A stretch of 64,000 nt of DNA from CADEFQ01 sp050185195 (GTDB lineage Bacteria > Pseudomonadota > Gammaproteobacteria > Steroidobacterales > Steroidobacteraceae). Shown piece by piece: positions 57,426-64,000 of the stretch. The number at the start of each line of letters is the position of its first letter. Position 1 is the stretch's first letter. Position numbers and translations under genes: made by a program. The notes under the pieces are model-generated. The model was not told the DNA's origin. It did no database searches and was given only the letters and a program-made list of their open reading frames with translations. The DNA lies in NCBI GenBank assembly GCA_050185195.1, contig JBFWZQ010000005.1:129434-193433 (forward strand). The letters are read 5' to 3'.

Positions 57426-60400
57426 CTAGGCATCGGCCAGCTTGCGGATCGCCTCGACGCCCACCGACAGCGTGGCGAAGTCCGGCCGGTCCGTTGCGCG
57501 CATGTCGGTGAGCATGCGGGTCCACTGGACATGGTCGTCACCCTTGGCGGCGATCCAGGCCGTGATCGGGTCGCGCGCCGCGCCGCGCCTCGCCGTCGAA
57601 CGCAGCACCTGCGCGGCGAGCTTGCGATGCGCGCGTGCGGCGCTGCTGCGCAGCGCCGAGCGGGCGCTCGCCTGCCAGGGGCCGGAGACACCGAGGCTGC
57701 CGATCTGCGTGCGGATCCAGTCGAGGCCGGTCGCCGCGCCGATCGCGTAGTAGGTCCGCGCGGTGTCGCGCACCGAAATCCGGTGTTCCGCCGCGAGCTC
57801 GACGAAATCGAAGGCGGGTTCCATCGATTCGAGCACGCCGATGCGCCCGGCGAGCGCGGGCGGCAGGCCGGCCTTGTGCAACTGCGCGATGCGCTCCGCG
57901 TTGTGCTCGACGACGAGCCCGGTGGCGACTTCCTGCAGCGAGTCGCCGAGTTCCCGCACGCCGGGCCGGAACTCCGCCACGGTGTGTTCCACGTGCAGGT
58001 TGCGGCGCCGGTTGGCGAGCAGCCAGTAGCTCAGGTGGCGCAGGCTGCGCGCCGTCTGGTCGTAGGCGAGGTACTGGGCGCTCGCCGGGACCTTGCTGTC
58101 GAGGGCTTCGATCGCGCTCCAGGTGTCGCGCATCGCGAAACACTCGCGCGCAATCGTATAGGCGCGCGCGATCTGCCCGATCGTGGCGCCGGTCTCCTCG
58201 ATCGCGCGCCAGGCGAATACCGGGCCCATGCGATTGACGAGGCTGTTGGTCGTCGCGGTCACGATGATCTCGCGCCGCAGGCGGTGCCGGTCGATGTCGT
58301 GCCCGAACCGGCCGCGCAGCGCCTGCGGGAAATAGCGGTGCAGTTCCTCGGAGAGGTAGGGATCCTCCGGCACGTCCGAATCGATCAGCTCGCCCGACAG
58401 CCAGATCTTGCTGTAGGCGAGCACGACGGCGAGTTCGGGGCGCGTGAGCCCGGCGCCGCGCTTGGCGCGATCGACGAACTCGTCCTCGCCGGGCAGGTAC
58501 TCGATCGCGCGGTTGAGGTCGCCGGCGCGCTCGAGGGAGCGGATCAGGCCCCGGTACTCGCTGAGGCGCGCCGCGGTGTTCAGTTCGAGCGTCGACAGCG
58601 CTTGGCCCTGCAGGTAGTTGTTGCGCAGGACGAGCGCGCTGATGTCGGGGGTCATGCGCGCCAGCAGCTTGTTGCGCGCGGGCCGCGCGAGGCGACCGGC
58701 GCGTTCGGGACCCGACAGCAGGATCTTGATGTTCACCTCGAGGTCCGAGGTGTTGACGCCCGCCGAGTTGTCGATGAAGTCGGTGTTGATGCGCCCGCCC
58801 GTCATCGCGTATTCGATGCGGCCCCGCTGCGTGCAGCCGAGATTGCCGCCCTCGCCGACGACCCGTGCGCAGAGCTCGCGGCCGTCGACGCGCACGCCGT
58901 CGTTGCTGCGATCGCCCACTTCCGCGTGGCGCTCGGCCGAGGCCTTCACGTAGGTGCCGATGCCGCCATTCCACAGCAGGTCGACCCGCATGCGCAGGAT
59001 CGCCCGGATGACTTCCTGCGGGGTCGCGGCAGTCGCCTCGAGGCCGAGCACGCGCCGGGCTTCCGGCGACAGCGGGATTGATTTCGCGCTGCGCAGGAAC
59101 ACGCCGCCGCCGCGCGAGATCAGCTTGCGGTCGTAGTCGTCCCAGCTCGAGCGCGGCAGCCTGAAGAGGCGCTGGCGTTCGACGAAGCCGCGGGCCGCGT
59201 CGGGCTCGGGGTCGAGGAAAACGTGCAGGTGGTTGAACGCCGCGACCAGGCGAATGTGCTTCGAGAGCAGCATGCCGTTGCCGAAGACGTCGCCCGCCAT
59301 GTCGCCGATGCCCGCCACGGTGAAATCCTGCGACTGCGAATCGATGCCGACCTCGCGCAGGTGGCGCTTGACGCATTCCCAGGCGCCGCGCGCGGTGATG
59401 CCCATGCCTTTGTGGTCGTAGCCGGCCGAACCGCCCGAGGCGAAGGCGTCGCCGAGCCAGAATCCGTACTCGGCCGAGATCGCGTTCGCAATGTCGGAAA
59501 ACGTGGCCGTGCCCTTGTCGGCCGCGACCACGAGGTAGGGATCGTCGCCGTCGTGGCGCACCACGTCGGCCGGTGGCACGATCTTGCCGCCGGCGAGGTT
59601 GTCCGTGACGTCGAGCAGCCCGCGGATGAACGTGCGGTAGCTCTCGATCGCTTCCTTCTGGATGTCATCGCGCGAGCCGCCCGCGGGCAGCCGTTTCGGC
59701 ACGAAGCCGCCCTTGGCCCCGGCCGGCACGATCACGGTGTTCTTGACGTTCTGCGCCTTCATCAGGCCCAGCACTTCGGTACGGAAGTCCTCGCGCCGGT
59801 CGGACCAGCGCAGTCCGCCGCGGGCGACCGCGGCCATGCGCAGGTGCACGCCCTCGACGCGCGGGCTGTACACGAAGATCTCGAACTTCGGCCGCGGCAA
59901 CGGCAGGTCGGGGATCTTCGCCGGGTCGAGCTTCAGGGACACGTAGTCCTTGGCCAGCCCCGCCCCGGTGCGCTGGTAGAAGTTCGTGCGCTGCGTGGCC
60001 CGCATCACCGCAAGGTAAGCGCGCAGGATGCGGTCCTCGTCGAGGCTCGTGACCGCGGCCAGTGCGGCGCCGATGGACCGCACGCGTTGTTCCACGCTGC
60101 GCGCACGCGTGCGCGCCGGGATCGCGGGATCGAACCGCGCATGGAAGAGGGCGATCAGGTGCGCGGTGATGCCCGGATTGCGGGCGAGTGCGCGCTCCAT
60201 GGCGGCCTGGCTGAACGGCACGCCGGTCTGCAGCAGGTACTTGGCGATCATCCGCACCACGACGACGTCGCGCGACGGCATGTTCGCGAGCAGCACGAGG
60301 CGGTTGAAGCCGTCGTTCTCGATCGAGCCGTGCCAGGCGGCATCGACACCTTCCTTGAAACGCGCCTCGACCTCCCCGATGTCGATCTCGAGGCCGTCGC

Positions 60401-62270
60401 GGTGCTCGAGCTCGAAGTCCTGGATCCACGCCTCGCCGCCGTCCGGCCACGCGAGTTCGAAAGGATGCTCGGTGATCACGCGCAGGCCGAAGTTCTCGAG
60501 CAGCGGCAACATGTCCGAGATCGGTATCGTCTCGCCGAGCTTGACGATCTTCAGGTGCACCCGCCCGGCGACCTGGCCCGCCGGGCGGTGCAGGTTGAGG
60601 CGCAGTGCCGTCGGATTGCCGCGCAGGCTCTCGAGATCGGCGATGTCCTCGAGCATGTCGGTCGCGGCGACTTCCTGCTGGTAGGACGCCGGGAACGCGC
60701 GCGTGTAACGCGACAGCAGTTCGAGCGTGGCCGATTCGTCGTAGCGGCCCTTCAGTACGGCCGACAGCCGGTCGAGCCAGTTGGTCGCAGCCGCGGCGAT
60801 CTCCCGCTGCATGCGCGCGACATCGACGGGCGCGCGGTGTTCGCGATCGATGCGCACCACCACGTGCACGCGCGCATGGCGCGAATCGGAGATCTGGATC
60901 TGCGACTCGAAGGTGAAGCCGTGGAAGCCGGCGAGCAGGATGCGCTCGATCTGGTGGCGCACATCGGTGCTGTAGCGATCGCGCGGCACGTAGACGAGGC
61001 AGGAATAGAAGCGGCCGTAGGGGTCGCGACGCGCAAGCAGGCGCACGGTGCGCCGGTCGTAGAGGTTCACGACTTCGCGCACGATGCGGATGAGGTCCGC
61101 GCTGCTCGCCTGGAATAGCTCGTCGCGTGGATAGGTCTCGAGCACGTTCACGACCGCCTTGGCGTCGTGGCTCTGCGGCGAGAGGCCGAAATGATCGATC
61201 ACGCCCTCGACCTTGCGCCGCAGGACAGGAATGGCGCGTGCGCTGCGGTAGTAGACCGTGGACGTCCACAGGCCGAGGATGCGGTGCTCGCCATCGATGC
61301 GCCCGCGCGCATCGAAGGTCTTCACGCCGACGTAATCGAGGTAGGTGCCGCGATGCACGGTGGCGAGCGTGTTGGCTTTCGTCAGGATCAGCAGTTCGGG
61401 GTCGCGGGCGCGCTGGCGCAGTTCGCCGCGCAAACGCACGGTGTGCGAACGCCGGCCGCCATGGCCGTCGCGCAGGATGCCGAGCCCGGAGCGCGCCACC
61501 GGCACGAGCTTGTCCTCGCCGGTGCCACGCACGAGCCGGTAGCGGCGATAGCCGAGGAACACGAAGTGCTGTGCTTCCATCCACTCGAGCAGTGCGCGCG
61601 CTTCCGAGATCTCGTCGGCGGGCAGCGGCGTCGCTTCGCCGAGCCCCGCAGCGATCGCGCGCACGCGATCGCGCGTGGGCATCCAGTCCTCGACGGCCGC
61701 CTCCACGTCGATGATCGCGGCACGGATCTCGTTCTCGAGCGCGGCGAGCGCCTGCGCGTCGTCCTGCCGGTCGACCTCGTAAAGTTGCCACGACTCCGCT
61801 GTCGCCTGTGAGGCTTCGCCGGCCGCGATGCCGAGGGCGCGGCCACGCGCGTCGCGGCGCATCGGGATCACCGGATGGATGATCAGGTGCATCGCGAGCT
61901 GGTGGCGCGTGAAGACGATGCCGACGGAGTCGACGAGGAACGGCATGTCGTCGGTGACGATCTGCACGATCGTGTGCGGCGAATGGAACCCATCGCGCGC
62001 CGGATCCGGGTTGAACACGCGAATGCGCGTGCGCGCCCGCGAACGGTCGTGCCCGAGCGCGAGGTGGCTGCGCGCGAGGCCGGCCATCTCGCCGGGCGAT
62101 CGCCCGCCCAGGTCGGTTTCGGGTACGCCGCGGAAATAGGCGCGGAAGAATTCGGCATCGGCGACGCGTTGGCGTGCACCGCCCCTGGCCGGCGTCGCCT
62201 TGACGATGCGTTCGATGAGGGCGAGGCGGGAGGCCGGAATGGCGTCTTTCACGATGGGCTTTCCTTTCAC
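57426..62270 (-). CDS. NAD-specific glutamate dehydrogenase, large (GDH-180) class
   Basis: Oxidative deamination of glutamate to 2-oxoglutarate with NAD+, a catabolic enzyme. At 1,614 residues it is the very large bacterial type (about 1,500-1,650), with long N-terminal ACT-like regulatory segments (for example HTIVQIVTDDMPFLVDSV) before the catalytic core near 800-1,150. The core contains GGLRWSDRREDFRTE, VPAGAKGGFVPKRLP, PPADVVRHDGDDPYLVVAADKGTATFSD and GDMAGDVFGNGMLLS. A C-terminal helical region follows. The start is GTG at 62270, as no in-frame ATG lies near the conserved N-terminus. The gene follows marR after 67 nt on the same strand. Confidence 0.95.
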   Translation of the reverse strand: MKGKPIVKDAIPASRLALIERIVKATPARGGARQRVADAEFFRAYFRGVPETDLGGRSPGEMAGLARSHLALGHDRSRARTRIRVFNPDPARDGFHSPHTIVQIVTDDMPFLVDSVGIVFTRHQLAMHLIIHPVIPMRRDARGRALGIAAGEASQATAESWQLYEVDRQDDAQALAALENEIRAAIIDVEAAVEDWMPTRDRVRAIAAGLGEATPLPADEISEARALLEWMEAQHFVFLGYRRYRLVRGTGEDKLVPVARSGLGILRDGHGGRRSHTVRLRGELRQRARDPELLILTKANTLATVHRGTYLDYVGVKTFDARGRIDGEHRILGLWTSTVYYRSARAIPVLRRKVEGVIDHFGLSPQSHDAKAVVNVLETYPRDELFQASSADLIRIVREVVNLYDRRTVRLLARRDPYGRFYSCLVYVPRDRYSTDVRHQIERILLAGFHGFTFESQIQISDSRHARVHVVVRIDREHRAPVDVARMQREIAAAATNWLDRLSAVLKGRYDESATLELLSRYTRAFPASYQQEVAATDMLEDIADLESLRGNPTALRLNLHRPAGQVAGRVHLKIVKLGETIPISDMLPLLENFGLRVITEHPFELAWPDGGEAWIQDFELEHRDGLEIDIGEVEARFKEGVDAAWHGSIENDGFNRLVLLANMPSRDVVVVRMIAKYLLQTGVPFSQAAMERALARNPGITAHLIALFHARFDPAIPARTRARSVEQRVRSIGAALAAVTSLDEDRILRAYLAVMRATQRTNFYQRTGAGLAKDYVSLKLDPAKIPDLPLPRPKFEIFVYSPRVEGVHLRMAAVARGGLRWSDRREDFRTEVLGLMKAQNVKNTVIVPAGAKGGFVPKRLPAGGSRDDIQKEAIESYRTFIRGLLDVTDNLAGGKIVPPADVVRHDGDDPYLVVAADKGTATFSDIANAISAEYGFWLGDAFASGGSAGYDHKGMGITARGAWECVKRHLREVGIDSQSQDFTVAGIGDMAGDVFGNGMLLSKHIRLVAAFNHLHVFLDPEPDAARGFVERQRLFRLPRSSWDDYDRKLISRGGGVFLRSAKSIPLSPEARRVLGLEATAATPQEVIRAILRMRVDLLWNGGIGTYVKASAERHAEVGDRSNDGVRVDGRELCARVVGEGGNLGCTQRGRIEYAMTGGRINTDFIDNSAGVNTSDLEVNIKILLSGPERAGRLARPARNKLLARMTPDISALVLRNNYLQGQALSTLELNTAARLSEYRGLIRSLERAGDLNRAIEYLPGEDEFVDRAKRGAGLTRPELAVVLAYSKIWLSGELIDSDVPEDPYLSEELHRYFPQALRGRFGHDIDRHRLRREIIVTATTNSLVNRMGPVFAWRAIEETGATIGQIARAYTIARECFAMRDTWSAIEALDSKVPASAQYLAYDQTARSLRHLSYWLLANRRRNLHVEHTVAEFRPGVRELGDSLQEVATGLVVEHNAERIAQLHKAGLPPALAGRIGVLESMEPAFDFVELAAEHRISVRDTARTYYAIGAATGLDWIRTQIGSLGVSGPWQASARSALRSSAARAHRKLAAQVLRSTARRGAARDPITAWIAAKGDDHVQWTRMLTDMRATDRPDFATLSVGVEAIRKLADA

Positions 62271-62337
62271 GATGGCCGCGCGAGGAACGGCGGCATCATG
62301 CGTCAGGTTTCATGGAAGTCCTGCGCGCAACGCAGGA

Positions 62338-62796
62338 TTATACATGGGGCCGCAGCTCTACCGCGCGCCGGGTCAGCTTGTCGAGCAGTCGCTCGAGTGC
62401 ATCGCGTTCCCGCAGGTCGAGTGACGCGAGCAGCGCGGCCTCGTAGGCGAGCGCGTAGGGTGCGACTTTCGCGTAGACGGTGGCACCGGCCCGCGACAGG
62501 CGCAGCGCGGAGCGCCGCCGGTCGCGGGTCGAAGTGGCGCGCACGATGCGACCGGCGCGCTGCAAGGCAGCCACGGCGCGGCTCACCGCCACCTTGTCCA
62601 TGGCGGTGCGGGCGGCGACTTCCGCGGCACTCATGCCGGCGCGTTCGCCGAGGGCCGCGACGACGCGCCACTCGGGGATGCTGAGGCCGAAACGCTCGAC
62701 GTAGGCCCCGGCGATCGCGGTGCTGATCAGGTTCGACAGCACGGAGAGGCGGTAGGGAACGAAGCGGTCGAGGGCGAGGCTGGGTGCGGGCGGCAT
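62338..62796 (-). CDS. MarR-family regulator, probable controller of hpd
   Basis: A 152-residue winged-helix repressor-type protein. The recognition region is MSAAEVAARTAMDKVAVSRAVAALQRAGRI, followed by the wing TSTRDRRRSALRLSRAG. It is divergent from hpd with only 46 nt between the start codons, so both promoters and any operator must overlap. Homologous MarR proteins beside tyrosine-degradation genes respond to aromatic intermediates; control of hpd is therefore likely. TATTAT ends 8 nt before its own ATG and no Shine-Dalgarno sequence is seen. Confidence 0.88.
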   Translation of the reverse strand: MPPAPSLALDRFVPYRLSVLSNLISTAIAGAYVERFGLSIPEWRVVAALGERAGMSAAEVAARTAMDKVAVSRAVAALQRAGRIVRATSTRDRRRSALRLSRAGATVYAKVAPYALAYEAALLASLDLRERDALERLLDKLTRRAVELRPHV

Positions 62797-62842
62797 GGAT
62801 GGGTATAATAGTTGCAGTTGAAACCAATTGCAGGTGGTCAGG
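62797..62842. promoter_or_regulatory. Divergent marR/hpd promoter-operator
   Basis: A 46-nt, AT-rich gap. TATAAT at 62804-62809 is a perfect -10 for hpd, and the same bases read on the other strand give TATTAT for marR. TTGCAGTTG (62812-62820) and TTGCAGGTG (62828-62836) form a direct repeat with a 16-nt period. AGTTG-AAAC-CAATT (62816-62829) is an imperfect inverted repeat of MarR type lying just downstream of the hpd -10. AGGTGG at 62832-62837 is the hpd ribosome-binding site. Confidence 0.6.
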
Positions 62843-63895
62843 ATGGTCGCCAGTTTCGATAACCCGATGGGCACCGACGGTTTCGAGTTCGTCGAATACA
62901 CGGCCCCGGACCCCGCGCTGCTGCGCACGCTCTTTGCAAGGATGGGGTTCCCGGTGACGGCGCGCCACCGCAGCAAGGATGTCACGCTGCATCGCCAGGG
63001 CGACGTCAACTTCCTGATCAACGCCGAGCCGGATTCGTTCGCGCAGGGCTTTGCCGCGTTGCACGGGCCGTCGGCGTGCGCGATGGCGTTTCGCGTCAGG
63101 GACGCGGCGCGCGCCTTCGAGCGCGCGATCGCGCTCGGCGCCAAACCGTACCAGGGGCGCGTCGGGCCGATGGAGCTCAGCATCCCCGCGATCGAGGGCA
63201 TCGGCGGATCGCTGCTGTACCTCGTCGACCGCTATGGCGGGCAGTCGATCTACGACGTGGATTTCCGCGCGGTGGACGAGGGCGGGAACGGCGCGGGCGT
63301 CGGCTTCGCGCAGATCGACCACCTGACCCACAACGTGCAGCGCGGCGGCATGGACCGATGGTCGGGCTTCTACGAGCGCCTGTTCAATTTCCGCGAGATC
63401 CGCTACTTCGACATCGAGGGGCGCCACACCGGCCTGTTCAGCCGCGCGATGACGAGCCCATGCGGGAAGATCCGCATCCCGATCAACGAATCGCAGGACG
63501 ACAAGTCGCAGATCGAGGAATACATCAAGCTCTACCACGGCGAGGGCATCCAGCACATTGCACTCTCGACCGCCGACATCCAGCGCACCGTCGACCAGTT
63601 GCGCGCGCGTGGCGTCGAGTTCCAGGACACGCCCGATACGTACTACGAGGGCATCGACGCGCGTGTGCCGCACCATGGCGAGGACGTTGCGGCGCTGCAG
63701 AAGCGGCGCATCCTGATCGACGGCAACCCCGACCGCGGCGAGGGCACGCTGCTGCAGATCTTCACGCAGAACGTGATCGGTCCCATTTTCTTCGAGGTGA
63801 TCCAGCGCAAGGGCAACGAAGGATTCGGCGAGGGCAACTTCCGCGCCCTGTTCGAATCCATCGAGCTCGACCAGGTGAGGCGAGGAGTGATCTAG
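62843..63895 (+). CDS. hpd: 4-hydroxyphenylpyruvate dioxygenase
   Basis: Converts 4-hydroxyphenylpyruvate to homogentisate in tyrosine/phenylalanine degradation. The 350-residue non-haem iron enzyme has two VOC repeats; the iron ligands lie in QIDHLTHNV, GIQHIAL and PIFFEVIQR. The C-terminal NFRALFESIELDQVRRGV helix gates the active site in this family. AGGTGG 5 nt before ATG 62843 decides the start; a TTG at 62828 is also in frame. No homogentisate dioxygenase is in the window, but the next genes lie beyond its right edge. Confidence 0.95.
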   Translation: MVASFDNPMGTDGFEFVEYTAPDPALLRTLFARMGFPVTARHRSKDVTLHRQGDVNFLINAEPDSFAQGFAALHGPSACAMAFRVRDAARAFERAIALGAKPYQGRVGPMELSIPAIEGIGGSLLYLVDRYGGQSIYDVDFRAVDEGGNGAGVGFAQIDHLTHNVQRGGMDRWSGFYERLFNFREIRYFDIEGRHTGLFSRAMTSPCGKIRIPINESQDDKSQIEEYIKLYHGEGIQHIALSTADIQRTVDQLRARGVEFQDTPDTYYEGIDARVPHHGEDVAALQKRRILIDGNPDRGEGTLLQIFTQNVIGPIFFEVIQRKGNEGFGEGNFRALFESIELDQVRRGVI

Positions 63896-63934
63896 GGCGA
63901 CGAGCGAGAGGCGGCGGGCAAGCGTCGCGCTGAT

Positions 63935-64000
63935 TCATCCGCGTCCTCGCGGGTCGAGCGCATCGCCTGCGGCGAGTGTGCCCTCGGCGCTCTCCACGCT
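63935..64000 (-). CDS. Possible 3' end of a leftward gene cut by the window edge
   Basis: One minus-strand frame is open from the right edge (SVESAEGTLAAGDALDPRGRG) to a TGA at 63935-63937, 39 nt from the hpd stop. At only 21 codons coding status is uncertain; the rest of the 105-nt tail shows nothing. Confidence 0.2.
   Translation of the reverse strand, partial: SVESAEGTLAAGDALDPRGRG

Noticed and set aside
56604..57525. gpmA read with a 320-codon N-terminal extension through the glycosyltransferase gene
   Set aside because: The extension is out of frame with the glycosyltransferase and Arg-rich; the mutase motif begins within 10 residues of the ATG at 56565.

Overview
The window is a GC-rich (about two-thirds G+C), densely coded bacterial chromosome segment with short intergenic gaps, frequent ATGA/GTGA stop-start overlaps and no recognisable transposase, integrase, phage module or CRISPR array. 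RraB, three large TonB-dependent receptors, a carbohydrate porin, a signal-peptide-bearing RHS protein, a 1,614-residue NAD-type glutamate dehydrogenase and HtpX point to a Gram-negative gammaproteobacterium, perhaps near the Xanthomonadales/Nevskiales/Steroidobacterales. That placement is inference; no rRNA is present.

Left to right. 1-5.7 kb: a truncated unknown gene, a secreted cytochrome c, then a leftward run of FAD-linked oxidase, lipoprotein hydrolase, acyl-CoA desaturase, HtpX and an Asp-tailed acidic protein. 5.8-8.2 kb: proBA. 8.2-12.2 kb: a leftward molybdenum-cofactor operon, moaA-moaC-(mobA::moaD)-(moaE::moeB::rhodanese), with two gene fusions. 12.3-15.5 kb: small secreted proteins around a SufR-like four-cysteine regulator, then a nucleoside deaminase. 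15.5-15.83 kb: tRNA-Arg(TCG) next to a decayed tandem copy of itself interrupted by four perfect hairpins. 15.9-24.3 kb: a leftward hydantoin-type cluster of MalT-like regulator, HyuA/oxoprolinase-like protein, DUF917 protein, Asp/Glu racemase and TonB receptor. 24.3-27.3 kb: oxidative pentose-phosphate genes zwf and pgl, with gnd convergent. 27.4-38.4 kb: TPR-GGDEF cyclase, SDR, metallo-hydrolase, ModF-like ATPase, catalytically dead serine-hydrolase homologue, MFS transporter, porin, beta-propeller, a 26-residue membrane peptide, LysR regulator and gamma-carbonic anhydrase.

38.5-46.1 kb is the accessory part: a TonB/TolA-like protein, a 2,029-residue secreted RHS protein whose last ~300 codons drop sharply in GC, a two-helix membrane protein in the immunity position, and a decayed low-GC tail. 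46.2-53 kb: Rieske and PhzF genes, then a TPP-riboswitch-controlled thiamine uptake and salvage operon (outer-membrane receptor, YkoF-like thiamine-binding protein, PnuT-like permease, thiamine-kinase-like enzyme) running into ferredoxin, enoyl-CoA hydratase and rraB. 53-64 kb: a third TonB receptor, gpmA, a glycosyltransferase, NAD-glutamate dehydrogenase, and a divergent marR/hpd pair.

A sequence-wide pattern is that many operon-leading genes have a -10-like hexamer ending 6-8 nt before the start codon and no Shine-Dalgarno sequence, as expected of leaderless mRNAs; this helps choose several starts. The most notable findings are the Moco fusions with a Cys/His-rich linker, the riboswitch whose aptamer contains the ribosome-binding site, the hairpin array inside a dead tRNA, and the exchangeable RHS tip with its small membrane partner.
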